In this document: positions 46,518 to 58,048 of the stretch, in pieces | How the letters are laid out: each line of letters starts with the position of its first letter | Position numbering within the stretch: position 1 is the stretch's first letter | Assembly: GCA_026545765.1 (NCBI GenBank) | Contig: CM048843.1 | Span: 18,443,200-18,507,199 of the forward strand | Direction of reading: 5' to 3' | Length of the DNA stretch: 64,000 nt | DNA from: Plantago major | Lineage: Eukaryota; Streptophyta; Magnoliopsida; Lamiales; Plantaginaceae | The notes under the pieces: generated by a model | The model's input: the letters and a program-made list of their open reading frames with translations, nothing else | Databases searched by the model: none | Told to the model about the DNA's origin: nothing | Position numbers and translations under genes: made by a program

Positions 46518-47380
46518 ATGGATTTCCTTGTCTCTCTCACTTTCAATGGCTTTAGCCATGCTTTTGGCATAAAACCTGATTTTAAGTTTTCTGATCTTCT
46601 AGATGTTGCAATTTCGAATTTTAATCTGAACGATTTGGATTCGACTCGATTTGTTTATCTTATTGAGAAGAAAACGTTCATGCTTTTCACTGATGATGAT
46701 ATTGCTGCGATGATTGGTTTATGTTCTGCTCACGGTTTAAAATATGTTGATATTACTATCCTTGTCAGATCTGCTGAGGTTGATGTTGTTCCTGTTAATT
46801 GTGTTAATGGTAAGCGGATGTTTATTGGTGAGAGCAGTGGGAGTGGTGGTTCGATCGGGTCAAAACCAACTCCTCGGTGCATGAAACTAACAGAGTAGCT
46901 GCTGAAACCAACTTAGTTGGTCATGAAACCAATAATGTAGTGGGTAGGATAGAATATGCTGGGCGTAGTAGGTTTAGTGGTGATGGTGGTCCTGGGCTAT
47001 TGGTTTCAGGTAGGGTTTCGAGCCAAAACTCGTTGGTTTCGGGACCTAGTACAATAGTTTCAGGCACCCTTCCATTTACTCAAGGGGTTGGTGGTGAGGC
47101 TACATTGTATGGTGGGGGTACATCTAGGAAGAGGAAGGACCTTGTTGTCTCAAGGTTGGCATATGAAATAAGGGAAATTGGTCAATCTTTTGCGGGTGGT
47201 GTTAAGGATTTTGGGAATCATCCCTCCGATTACTAGGAGGCCGCCTGGTCGTCCCAAGAAGAAGAGGGTCCGTTCGAGGGGTGAAGTTTCCCAGGTTCTA
47301 CACCTCTGTGGTCGGTGCCGTTAGAGTGGACATAACAAGGCTACGTGCACTGCTCCTATCGGTCGAAGTATTTCATTATG
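46518..47380 (+). pseudogene. MULE transposase remnant: N-terminus plus C-terminal zinc knuckle
   Basis: From the ATG at 46518 the codons read DFLVSLTFNGFSHAFGIK then KKTFMLFTDDDIAAMIGL, the N-terminal PB1-like region of plant MuDR proteins. A frameshift at about 46880 leads to a Ser/Gly-rich linker with HETN/AETN repeats. At 47225-47370, in another frame, comes TRRPPGRPKKKRVRSRGE and a CCHC knuckle (CGRC...SGHNKATC) with a stop inside it (CGRCR then stop at 47319). RRPPGRPKKKR plus CCHC is the C-terminus of MULE transposases. The catalytic DDE and SWIM core is missing. Confidence 0.7.
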
Positions 47381-47660
47381 AGCACTCCCCTGCTTTTATG
47401 CTTTTAGAGACATATTTGAATTTCATTGGATCTTTAATTGACTAATTTTATATTCTTGCTTCGTATTTTATTTCGAATGAGACATTATGTTATTCCTTTT
47501 CTGTGTTCTGTTTTGTGAATCTGCATTTTTGTTGCTCCTGAAACTAACAGACTATATCATGAAACTAAGTATGTGGTGATCTGAAACCAACTTATGTGTC
47601 TTGAAACTAACTTTTTTGTGTTATGAAACTAATGCTAATGATGCTGAAACTAATACTTAT
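47381..47660. repeat. GAAACTAAC-type repeat array right of the MULE
   Basis: From 47535 to 47655 at least seven copies of (T)GAAAC(T/C)AA(C/T) are spaced about 18-25 bases apart. The same motif recurs inside the MULE coding region (46885-46935). Copia C is inserted at its right end. Confidence 0.7.
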
Positions 47661-49268
47661 TGTTAGGAATATCTGTTTAGATTTTGATCAGCAACCTAAT
47701 GACTTATCTTAGGTCAGAAAGGTGGTTAGTACTCTTGGTTCACTTAAACACTGTAAAAGAGGAAACTCACTAAGTATGATAGTCTAGCAAATCTTGTATA
47801 GGATATTAGGTCTCTGAATGTAATTTTTTTTTATTCCTCTAAAGAAGACCAAGAAGAAGGCATCCAGTAGGAAAAGTTCAACGGATTTGAAGATTTGAAG
47901 ACTGCACAAGATTGCTGAAGACAAGGGTTTTCAGATACCTATGTCCAGATATCTTGAAGACACAAGCATTTTTAAATAAACAGTGTTGCAAAAGATATAT
48001 GAGAAATAAAAGGTTTCTGAAACGAGGAAAGTGCCCACAGATATCTACACTCAGATACCTTGGACATAAACTATGTTTCTGAAAAGAAATATATTATAAC
48101 AAGTTGTTTCAACAAGTGGTATCTGGAGTTGTGATAATCTCTGGAAAAGGACGTGCAAAGCTTCAGAGAACTCTGATAGTATAAGATCTCTGATACAATG
48201 CATAGTTCCGTTGGCACTACAGGACAAAGTATAGTACAATGCATTGAATGCGCGGACATAAATGTCTGAACAAAAACGGTAGCTTCTGAAGAAGAAGACA
48301 AACGTACTACAGTACTATACTCATATATCAATAGTTTGAATTTGATTTAAGCCTAACAGATACTATTCGAACGACACTCAAATTCATCTATAAATATCAA
48401 CACTTAGATTGCTTGAGAACACACCTTAGAACACTAAACACACCTTGAACTTGCATTGAATACTCTCACACAAGCTCTCTCAAGCACACTACTTACCTTC
48501 AAGCTTTACATGCACCAAAGCTCTTGATTCTAAGTAGCACAAAAGTTCTAAGTGTCCTGATCCTTAACAAGCATTGCTATTTGTGAAAGAGTTGAATTAA
48601 GATTTCATATCTGAGATTCAATCTCTTGAACATTTATCATAGACTTGGGTCAGTAAAGAACAAGATACCATACATTGCAAAGTGTATTAAGTATACTTGA
48701 TTCTCAGAGCTATCTACATAACTGAACAAGTTATTAAAGAAGCTCACCTGACAAACTACCTTAACCAACACCTTAATTGGCATGGAGTACAGGAAGTACT
48801 TAGTTTGGGAAACTAAGGAACAACTCCAGGAAAGAGGTTTCTGAGTACAGGAAGTACTTGGCTGTGAAAGCCGGGGAATAACTCAGGGGGAACACTTGGT
48901 TGGGAACCTAGTGTAATTAGGAATCGAGAGAAGATATTTATAAGGTTACATCAATTATCTGTCTTAGTCTAGGTATGAGAAAGGCCGAAGTGGATTAGTT
49001 GAAGGATTACGCCACCTTCAGATACCACTATAAAAAGACTTGTGTTATTTACTTTCTGCATTTTATTACTTGCTTTATTTACCTTGCAAAGTATTTACAC
49101 CTATCTTACTGAGCACGTGCACTTATCACAGAAAAGTCTTCCGCTCTCTGAAATTAAGTATCAGATATCTTCACAGATATCTGAGAAACCGTGTTTATCG
49201 ACAAAAGTTTTAAAAGACTATTCACCCCCTCCCTCTAGTCTTTTACTTTACCGTTATCTAGACCAACA
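47661..49268 (+). repeat. 5' LTR of copia C
   Basis: Starts TGTTAGGAATATCTG and ends TCTAGACCAACA. A TATA box (TCTATAAATATC at about 48387) lies 880 bp before the LTR end. The motif CAGATATC recurs (e.g. 47953, 48034, 49151, 49165). It aligns over its length with the minus-strand LTR at 62167-63743. Confidence 0.93.
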
Positions 49269-49270
49269 AG

Positions 49271-49282
49271 TGGTATCAAAGC
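49271..49282 (+). promoter_or_regulatory. Primer-binding site of copia C
   Basis: TGGTATCAAAGC, two bases after the LTR, differs at one base from the plant tRNA-iMet complement TGGTATCAGAGC used by copia elements to prime reverse transcription. Confidence 0.85.
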
Positions 49283-49383
49283 AGGAGGTTCCCAAGCCCT
49301 CTACACTGAACCTAGGTCCCAGATAAGTGCCCACTAACTGCTTTTCACCTACACTTGATTTGTTTGTTTAGTGTGTTTGCTAC

Positions 49384-51956
49384 ATGATGTCTTTAAGTGA
49401 CGCCCCAATTCTCAAGCCAGAGAATTATGAGAAATGGAAGAACAACATGATGCTCCACCTAGAAGCCATCAGTGACTAAATGATCGACGTGATAAAGAAT
49501 GGCCCAATAGTCATTCAACAACTCAAGCAGGTCATGGAGGTTTCTAATGGTAGAGACAGAGAACAAAGCGATGGGTCTTCACAGAGAGATGCGTCAACCA
49601 GTGGGAGACCTGCCAGTCAAGTTATTTACGAACCAAAGCCCAGAGAGCTCTGGACATCGGAAGATGCCAAGAGAAATCGACTGGATGGTCAGGCTCGTAA
49701 TATCATCATACGTTCCACTCCAGAGCACATACAGTGTAAACTGTGGGGTGCAAAAACGGCGAAAGTGGCCTGGAAACTGATTGAAGAAATCTGTGCCGGC
49801 ACTGAGAAAATGAAGGAAAATAAGTTCGAAGTTTTGAAGCTCAAATTCCAAAACTTTAAACAAGGTCCCACAGAGACTCCTGAAGAACTAGATTTCTGGT
49901 TTACAACACTTATGAGTGACATGGCTGCACTTGGTGAAAGTAATATACCCAGTCAGAAAAGATTAAGACTATTGTGAGAAGTCTAAATCATAACTGGGAG
50001 CACACAAAGTTTTTCTACTTTAACCAAGGAATGCCGATATCACTCAGAAGGAACTTTTCTCTCACCTTGCCACTGTTGACTATGAGACAACTCAAAGAGA
50101 ACAAACAACTGAAAAGTTGCAGAATGTTGCTCTAGTTGCTCAAGGAACTTCTGAAAAGAAGGAAGGCAAGGAGGTGACTGAGGATGCTCTTCAGAAAGCA
50201 AATGAGAAAATATGTCATCCAGAAATAGAGAGAAGAAAAGCCAAAGAGAAGTCAAAAAGCATCTAGCTCAAACTATCACCAAGATAAAATATGCAAAGCT
50301 CATTGAACAAGCTCAGAAAGCATCAAGTACTGAGGAAGCAGAAATCGGAAACGATATCTGTTTCTATTGTCAGAAACCTGGTCATTTCAAGAAGGATTGC
50401 CCTGCCTTCAACAAACTAAAGACAGGTGACAAGAAAGATAGAAGAAACTTCAAGAGAAGTCATAGAGCTATGCTCACTGAAGAAAGGAAAAAGATTCAAC
50501 TCCAACTGGATGCTCTAGACATTGAGTCTGATTCTGAGGATGAAGACTCAGATGATTCCACACTGCCTTCTCCAGAAATGTGCGGTGTTTCTCATGAAGT
50601 GATCGACTTTGGTAAAAAGAAGAAAGAAGTGTGTGGAGTGGCTGAAGAAATCTTTCCAGATATCTCCAACATTGAACCTTGTCTAATGGCTGATGAGGTA
50701 ACACATACTTCTTGTTATACTTATGAAAGTGATGAGGAAGGAATCAAAGATCTGGAACATCTCAGAAGAGAGCTTGATCTCTACGAAGAGAGTTTCTAAT
50801 GGTCCGAGCTAGAGCCGAAATCTTTGAAGAATAAAAGAATTCTCTTGAAAAGGAAAATTCAAAATTACTCAAGATATCTGAGGAAAAGGATGCCGAAATT
50901 GCATTTCTCAAAGCTCAGATATCCGAGACAGAAAAGTCACATAAAGAAGCATTGGCCAAACTTCAAAAGAAATGTGAAGATCTTCTTTCTGAGAATGAAG
51001 AACACAAAAAGAAAGAACTATCTTTTCAATCTTATGCCAAAGCTAGTGACACTCTTACTGAAGTACAATCTTATTTAAGAGATCCTTCAGAAAAGAGAGG
51101 ACTTGGGCTGGACACACAAACATATAGTTCTACCACTCTGAATAAGAGTGATGAAAGAAGAACATTTGTCAGTGCTCAACAAGGTGGTTCCCAAACAACC
51201 TACAGTATCGGTCAGAAATCTAAGGTTGTTGACAAAGGAAAGGTAGTTACGACCAAATCTTTGTGGGAAAAACAAGTCCAAAAGAAATCTGTTGGGAATG
51301 TTTCTGAAAAGAAACATAACACTGAAAAGTGTAATCACCCACAGTGTTATGTCTCTCAGAAAGGAAGAATTGCAGGAGCTGACAAATTCTCCTATGTCAC
51401 GTTTTCTGGAAAGAAAATAAATTACCCAGAGACTAGCAAAGCTGCTGAGAAAAGATTTCAGATAGCACCAGGTGCTCGGAATGGTATTGGCTATAAAGCC
51501 ATCAGAAAACAACTTGCTTGTGAGTACAAACAAGAGCAAGAACGATGGTTAAAGGCTAGAATTGCTCACAAAAATTATCAGAAGTGGAAGATGAGTCAAG
51601 CCACTGAAAATCTGAATGCCAGGGCTAGAAGAAATCTAGTAAGGAAAGCTAAGTTTGCTGAGAAGCAGACTCAGAAACCTGACAGGTATCTGAAATCACC
51701 AAATGGAGAACCTAGGAACACACCAAGGAAGAAAATAGTTCTTGATAACAATGATACTAATCATTTAAGGTCCTGTCGAGACTCGTACAACATTTCCTAT
51801 TCATCGATCGATCTCTTCAAATGTGTTTTTATTGCAGTTTTCTTAGAATTCCTCCTTATGTTCCTGTTAGACAAAAGAATGTTCCTAAGAAATTCATTCA
51901 AAAATGGATTCCTACTGGAAGATTCTTTAGTCCAGATGGTTCCATTGTTGGTATGA
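49384..51956 (+). pseudogene. Copia C gag (broken)
   Basis: ATG at 49384 (MMSLSDAPILKPENYEKWK), stop at 49477-49479, then continuation with the UBN2-type gag helices (WTSEDAKRNRLDGQARNII, then AWKLIEEICAGTEKMKENK and LKLKFQNFKQ). A frame break at about 49975 and another at 50200 follow. The zinc knuckle ICFYCQKPGHFKKDCPAF lies at about 50360-50410. After a stop at 50797-50799 the frame at 50952 gives the coiled-coil C-terminus (LQKKCEDLLSENEEHKK, then EVQSYLRDPSEKRGLG). Long coiled-coil gag tails are typical of Sireviruses. Confidence 0.8.
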
Positions 51957-51982
51957 GAACCTAATCTCCTGTTTCCTGTTTT

Positions 51983-53483
51983 GTGCAGAACACTCTAAAG
52001 ACTAATCCAAAGTGGCATTTTGATAGTGGATGTGGGAAGCACATGACAGGAGACAAAGCAAATCTGATTGACTACAGAATGTGCAATGATGGACCAATTA
52101 TCAGGTTTGCTGGAGGAGATGAAAATCCAACCATAGGATTTGGCAATCTGAAGTTTGGAGCCCTTACAATCTCTGAAGTACTACATGTAAAGGGATTGAA
52201 ATATTATCTCCTAAGCATGAATCAATTATTAGACAAAGGGTACACCGTCAAGATCAAGTCAAAACTATGTAAAGTGATTGACAATGAATCAAAGCAGACA
52301 GTCTTGGTTGCAAGGCGTAAAGGAAATCTTTATGTTGCTGATTGGGCATCCGCCACAACTGAAGAATGTCTCATGGTGAGTCAATCTGGCCACACTGAAG
52401 AAAATTGGCTATGGCATAAAAGAATGAGTCACTTGAATTTCAAAACTCTAAACAGGCTAGCCAAGAAAGAGTTGGTGGTTGGTTTACCCAAAATGGCATA
52501 TAGAAAAGTAGGTGTATGCTCAGTTTGCCAAATGGGAAAACAATCCAAAACATCTTTCAAGTCTACAACTAGACATTCCAGTGAAAGGCCACTGCAAATG
52601 TTACATATGGATCTTTTTGAATCTTCTGTAACTAGTTATGCAGGAAAGAAGTATGGTCTGGTTGTTGCTGATGATTACTCAAAATTCACTTGGGTTGTCT
52701 TTCTCAAACACAAATCTGATGCAAGGGTTGAGATACCCAACTTGCTGAATAAGCTCGAAGTCATGAAAAATGACAAGGTATCTGTAATCGTAATGCACTA
52801 TGGTAATCGAAGTTTTGCACCATTACATAAAAGAGTTTTGTACCTGCAAAGGTATACAACATCAACTATCTTCTGTAAGGACACCACAACAAAATGGTGT
52901 TGCTGAGAGAAAGAATAGGACCCTGAAAGAAGCGGCAAGAATAATGCTTGCTGACACTGAAATAAGTGAAATCTATTGGGTTGAAGCTGTAAACACAACA
53001 TGCTACACTCAAAATAGATGTTTGATCAAAAAACACCATGACAAAACTCCTTATGAGCTTTTCATTGGTAGACCCCCTAGTATCAAACATCTAAGGGTGT
53101 TTGGTTGCAGATGTTTCGTTCTTAACAATGGAAAAGAATACTTGAGAACATTTCAACCAAAGGCAGATGAAGGAGTATTTCTTGGTTATTCTCTGAATAG
53201 CAAAGCCTATAGAATCTACAACAAAAGAACGCAAAAGATTGATGAATCTGTTCATATAGTATTCTATGAAGGAAACAAGAAAGTACTCTTGAATGATGAT
53301 CTCTCAGATAGGTTCAAAGAACTAATGATTAAAGATTCTGAAAAAGGATCCTCAAAAGGAAACAATTCTATCATTCAATTAGAGGATGAGTCTGACGATG
53401 AAAAGCAACCTATGCTTAGTAACAACCAGATGACTCTAAGACATGATGAAGAATTTCCTATGAGAATTCCAGAAATGGAATAG
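51983..53483 (+). pseudogene. Copia C protease and integrase (frameshifted)
   Basis: Protease active site in WHFDSGCGKHMTG (about 52015). Integrase zinc-binding part WHKRMSHLNFKTLNRLA with CSVCQMGKQ; core start MLHMDLFESS (first Asp). The frame breaks near 52795, so the second catalytic Asp region reads as garbled codons in one frame while the other frame resumes with HHYIKEFCTCKGIQHQLSS and PQQNGVAERKNRTLKE (catalytic Glu). The C-terminal block HLRVFGCRCFVLN and GVFLGYSLNSKAYRIYN is intact. Ends with a stop at 53481-53483. Confidence 0.87.
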
Positions 53484-55351
53484 GTTACTGAGAACCTTCA
53501 TCATGAAGAGGTATCCGAAAATGAGATTGCTGAAATGCAAGTTCCAGATATCTCTAACACTGAAAGAGTGTCAGATATCCATGGCATTTCCCATGTGTCA
53601 GATATCTCAGATACTGCATAAGTATCCTATCAAGATCATATTGATTCACATTCAAATCAAAATGATATTGATCCTACTAGTTCAAAACCCATTATGAAAT
53701 GGATAAGAAATCCTCCTGCAAAGGATGTGATTGGTCCCATAGACCAAGGAGTTAGAACTAGAAGAGCAATCGCTGAAAATGCAAATTGTCTCTATGGATG
53801 TTTCATATCAAATATTGAACCTAAAACTATAGAAGAAGCATTAAAGGATCAAGATTGGATCTCTGCAATGCAAGAAGAGTTGGATCAATTTGAGAGAAAC
53901 AAAGTCTGGAAACTGGTTCCATTTGTTGACGGAATATATGTAATCGGAACCAAGTGGGTTTTCGGAAATAAAATGAATGAGTCTGGTGAAATAACCAGAA
54001 ACAAAGCTAGGTTGGTTGCCAAGGGATTCACCCAGACTGAAGGACTAGATTTTGATGAATCTTATGCACCAGTTGCAAGATTGGATGCAATAAGACTCTT
54101 TCTAGCCTTTGCAGCTCATAATGACTTTACAGTTTATCAAATGGATATCAAGAGTGCATTCCTAAATGGTGAACTTGCTGAGGAAGTCTACGTTTGCAAC
54201 CACCAGGTTTTGAAGTTTCCTCAGAAAGTAGGATGGTCTATAAGCTTCAGAAAGCTCTGTATGGGCTGAAACAAGCTCCAAGAGCATGGTATGATACATT
54301 GGTCAGATACCTACTAGAAAGTGGTTTCAAGAAAGGAGATGTTGATAAAACACTCTTCACATTGAACCATGATGGGAAACTACTTTTAGTTCAAGTATAT
54401 GTTGATGACATTATATTTGGATCTAAAGACAAGCAACTTTGTGAAGACTTTGCTGAACTCATGAAATGTAAATTTGAGATGAGCATGATGGGAGAATTGA
54501 ATTACTTCCTAGGGCTGCAAGTCAAGCAACTCAATGATGGAATATTCATTAGTCAAACAAAGTATGCAAAAGACATGCTCAACAAGTTCAATCTAAAGCC
54601 TTCTCAAAAGAATGCTAAGATACCTATGAGCATTGGAACCAAAATGACCTATACTGAATCTGACAAGAGTGTTGAAGAACACAAGTATAGGAAATTGATT
54701 GGGTCTCTACTGTACCTCACTGCAAGTAGACCTGATATTCAATATGCAGTTGGAGTATGTGCTAGATTTCAGACAAATCCAATGCAATCACACTACAACA
54801 TTGCTATGAAAATATTGAGGTATGTAAAAGGTACTGTAGAAGTTGGATTGTGGTATCCAAAAGATAGTGGATTGAGTTTGGTTGGCTATTCAGATGCCGA
54901 TTATGTTGGATCATTGTTTGATAGAAAAAGCACCTCAAGAACTTGTCAATTTCTTGGTGCTAGATTGATATCTTGGTTCAGCAAGAAACAATATTCAATT
55001 GCCACATCTACCACAGAGGCTGAATATATTGCTGCTGGGTGTTGTGCTTCACAGATATTGTGTATACAACAACAACTCAGAGACTATGGACTCAATGAAG
55101 AGAAAACTCCCATTTTCTATGACAACACAAGTGCTATTGCCATAACTCAGAATCCTAAGTTTAATGCAAGAACAAAGCACATTGATGTTAGACACCACTT
55201 CATCAGAGACCATGTTGAAAAAGGCAATATAGAGATACTCAAGATTGGCACTGAAGACCAACTTGCAGATATCTTCACTAAGCCACTACAAGAAAGTAGA
55301 TTCTTAGCCTTAAGACATAGTCTTGGACTAATGGAGCTGCCAAAGAACTGA
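53484..55351 (+). pseudogene. Copia C reverse transcriptase and RNase H
   Basis: A linker with stops (53484-53690; DIS repeats) precedes [58 protein letters not shown] frameshift occurs at about 54195, and the next frame continues with [13 protein letters not shown] and the YVDDIIFGS box. RNase H: GYSDADYVGSLFDRKS, STTEAEYIAA, HIDVRHHFIRDHVEKG and the terminal LADIFTKPL. Stop at 55349-55351. Only the one frame break was noted from 53694 on. Confidence 0.88.
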
Positions 55352-56123
55352 AAAAGTTCAGATATCTGAAGAAGATATCAAAGGAGAGAAAAGAGGAATC
55401 TTGAACGGGTATCCAGAGAAGAGGAATCTGAAACGGGTATCCAGAAACCAAAGGCTAAAGGGTAAAATGGCTATTTGAAGATTTCTGAGACGGGTACCCA
55501 GATATCTAGATCACTCAGTGAGGGGGAACACAAAAGAGAATAGTACAACTGTCTACAGTCAACTACTATCTTGAAATTTGTATTATTTCTATCTTTGTGT
55601 AAAACTTTAAAAAGACAACAAGTATAAGATAGACTCAGATACAAACATTGTTCTCATTCACGCAGAAACGTGATTCAGATAGCTAATAGCCAAAATTCAT
55701 TAAATGGGCACAATTACAATTGTTGATTGTGATCATTGCTGAAGAAGCAATGGTGACCCTTGATGAAATGGGCGATTGATCTTAACGGCGGACATTAATT
55801 CTCTGTAAATAGTGGACTGTAGAAATTCAAACGTGGCCCACTATGCATTTAATGTTGAACAAACTTTTACCCACGCCTTCAATTCATAGATACGTACATA
55901 CAAAACCAATTTGTATGTATATGTTTGTTAGAATTATGTTGCTATATATATAGGATTTTGGGAAAAGAAATCACTTTCGCCTAATCCGACATTTTGCCTT
56001 GCACAAGAATAGCAAAAACCATTCTTCAACCTCTGCAAATCTCTGTTAGTTTTTCTGCAAAGAAACACTAATCTCTCACCCAAATCTCTTTCAGACTTTC
56101 AAACACTTGCACTATATAAAGAG
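55352..56123 (+). promoter_or_regulatory. Pol-ORF3 spacer with internal polypurine tract and promoter-like region
   Basis: No coding region. TGAGGGGGAACA at 55519-55530 is a polypurine tract like those next to the 3' LTR. The part before it repeats ACGGGTA(T/C)CCAGA. Downstream, ATTATGTTGCTATATATATAGG (55934-55955) resembles a TATA box about 170 bases before the ATG of ORF3, followed by a CT/CAA-rich leader (TTTCTGCAAAG, CTCTTTCAGACTTTC). A separate promoter for ORF3 is an inference. Confidence 0.45.
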
Positions 56124-57607
56124 ATGGTTGCTAAGCGTTCGTCTACCCAGAAATCCCAATCTTCTACCACTGGTACTGCCGAAAAGCAAGCACCAGAGTT
56201 GGTTATAGTGAACAATCGATTGGTAGGAGACTTTAATCCCGATCATTGGACTTCAAATCACAGGATGATTTGGGGTGGTGCCATGATTGAGGAGTACCTC
56301 ACGGCTGCTGTTGAAAACCAAGCCGATAGGAAACTGATTCTTGACATGCTTGAAAAGGCACAAATCAAGGGTTTTCTATCTGCTCTTCCCGTGGAGTTTC
56401 TTCACTGGATGTGTTAGAATTCTACAATAACTCCAGGATTATATCCTGTGTTTCTGAAAGCACTGCAATAGTGTCTATAAAAACGAAGATCCAAGGAAAG
56501 GAAATCCTTTTGGACTTAACAACTTTCTGTAAGTTGTTTGATCTTCAAAATCTTGGAAAGAATTTTGAAATAGACACCAAGGATGAAGATCTCCTTGAAG
56601 GTGTAAAACAGCTGTACAGTGGTGTGTGTGACCTTGACAAACCAGACACACCCACTGATTTCAAACTTGCTGACATCAAAACCAGACATCTGTTGGTTCA
56701 CTGGGATGTGTTGGCATGCATTCTTCACAGATGCTTTGATGGTCTACAAGGAGGTGCTGGCCAGATAAGCCAAGAACGCTGGATGATGATGTCCTTGTTG
56801 CAACAACAAGACAAAAGGCTGGAAAACCCTTTCAATTGGGGCAAGTACGCCTTTATGAAGTTTGTGAAGAAGATTCAAGGCTTTGAGGCTAAAATCGCTA
56901 AGGGACTTGCTGAGCCAAAGGCCACAGTGAGCTATGGTCTAAAGATATGCTACTTACTGGAGAAGTTTGGCATTGAGCTCAGAGAGAAGGCTGAAATAGC
57001 CAACAGTAACCTACTATACAAATATGAGTATACGAACTTGATGAAAAAGGTTACTGGATCTCAGAAAGGTTCCAAGAAGCGAAAAACTGAATAGATATCT
57101 GAGGGAAAAGTTGCGACCAAAAAGCCCAGAACTTCACGAAAGAAGTCTACTGGCAAATCAGAAGACACACCCATTGTGGTTGTCGACTCTCAGATATCTG
57201 CCGCCACTGCAGATGAACTCATCAATGCTACAAAAGATACAACTGATGATGAACTCATCAATGCTGTTAAGGAGAGCCTTGCTGATGAACTCATCAATGC
57301 TACTAAAGAAAGTAGTGGTAGGTACCAAGCCCTATCTGCAGAAACCGCAGGGATTATGGACCAATCAGTTCCTAATGCTGATGAGAGCTCTGACGATGAA
57401 GATGATGAATTAGTCAACTCTCAAGTCCTAGAGAAATCAAAAAGGGGTAAGGTTACTGAAAAAGTAACCAGTGTAGAGGTATCTGAAGAAGAACCTACAC
57501 CTCAGGTTGCTGAACAAGCACCTGTTTCAAAGGTTGCTGAAGAAGCAACTTTGTCCAAGGTCACTGGACAAATTACAATCAGAGAAGGAAAGATTGAAGC
57601 ATATTGA
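56124..57607 (+). pseudogene. Copia C third ORF, N-terminal part
   Basis: ATG at 56124 (MVAKRSSTQKSQSSTTG), frameshift at about 56350-56410, then a 227-codon stretch (LEFYNNSRIISCVSESTAIV, IKTKIQGKEILLDLTTFCKLF, HWDVLACILHRCFDG, ENPFNWGKYAFMKFV). This globular region resembles the 'putative plant transposon protein' domain found in post-pol ORFs of plant retrotransposons. A stop at 57092-57094 is followed in the same frame by a Lys-rich and then acidic tail with the repeated peptide DELINA(T/V)K. No signal peptide or membrane helix is seen, so the usual label 'envelope-like' is not supported here. Confidence 0.65.
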
Positions 57608-58048
57608 AGATGCTCTGATGATTGATACTCTAGTGTTGGAGGATACTGCCATTGCCTCAACACTCAAAAGTCTGTCTCAAGCACAACAACCAGATGTGGA
57701 TACCGCTGAAATGGTACTTGAGTTACAAATACCAACATCTTTCCTTGCTGAAGAAAATCCTGTAAAAGAGCAGGTTCCCCAACTCAATGAGAGGGATCAA
57801 ACTGAGACATCTACTCAGAACATCAACCAGGGGAGGCAACTGAGTTGCATACTCAGGAAAGGTCTGAAGTACCTGAAACTTCAAACAAAGAAGCTGAAAT
57901 GGAACAACAAGACCAACGCATGGAAGGGTCACAAGTTCCAGAGACCAATCAGCCTGACATTGCTCGTGAAATGAATGGTTTAACTCTTTACTTGTGATAT
58001 TTTTGTGTCTGGTAAATCTTGTTATTTAATGAAATTTCTTTGTTACAG
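57608..58048 (+). pseudogene. ORF3 middle linker before the small exons
   Basis: Low-complexity, Glu/Gln-rich codons in a shifted frame (EDALMIDTLVLEDTAIAST, then SEVPETSNKEAEMEQQDQR), with a frame break near 57830. The end of the exon is unclear: a GTTTAA donor at 57978 would leave phase 1, while the acceptor TTGTTACAG at 58048 is clear. By the pattern of the following exons, a phase-0 donor has probably been lost. Confidence 0.5.
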
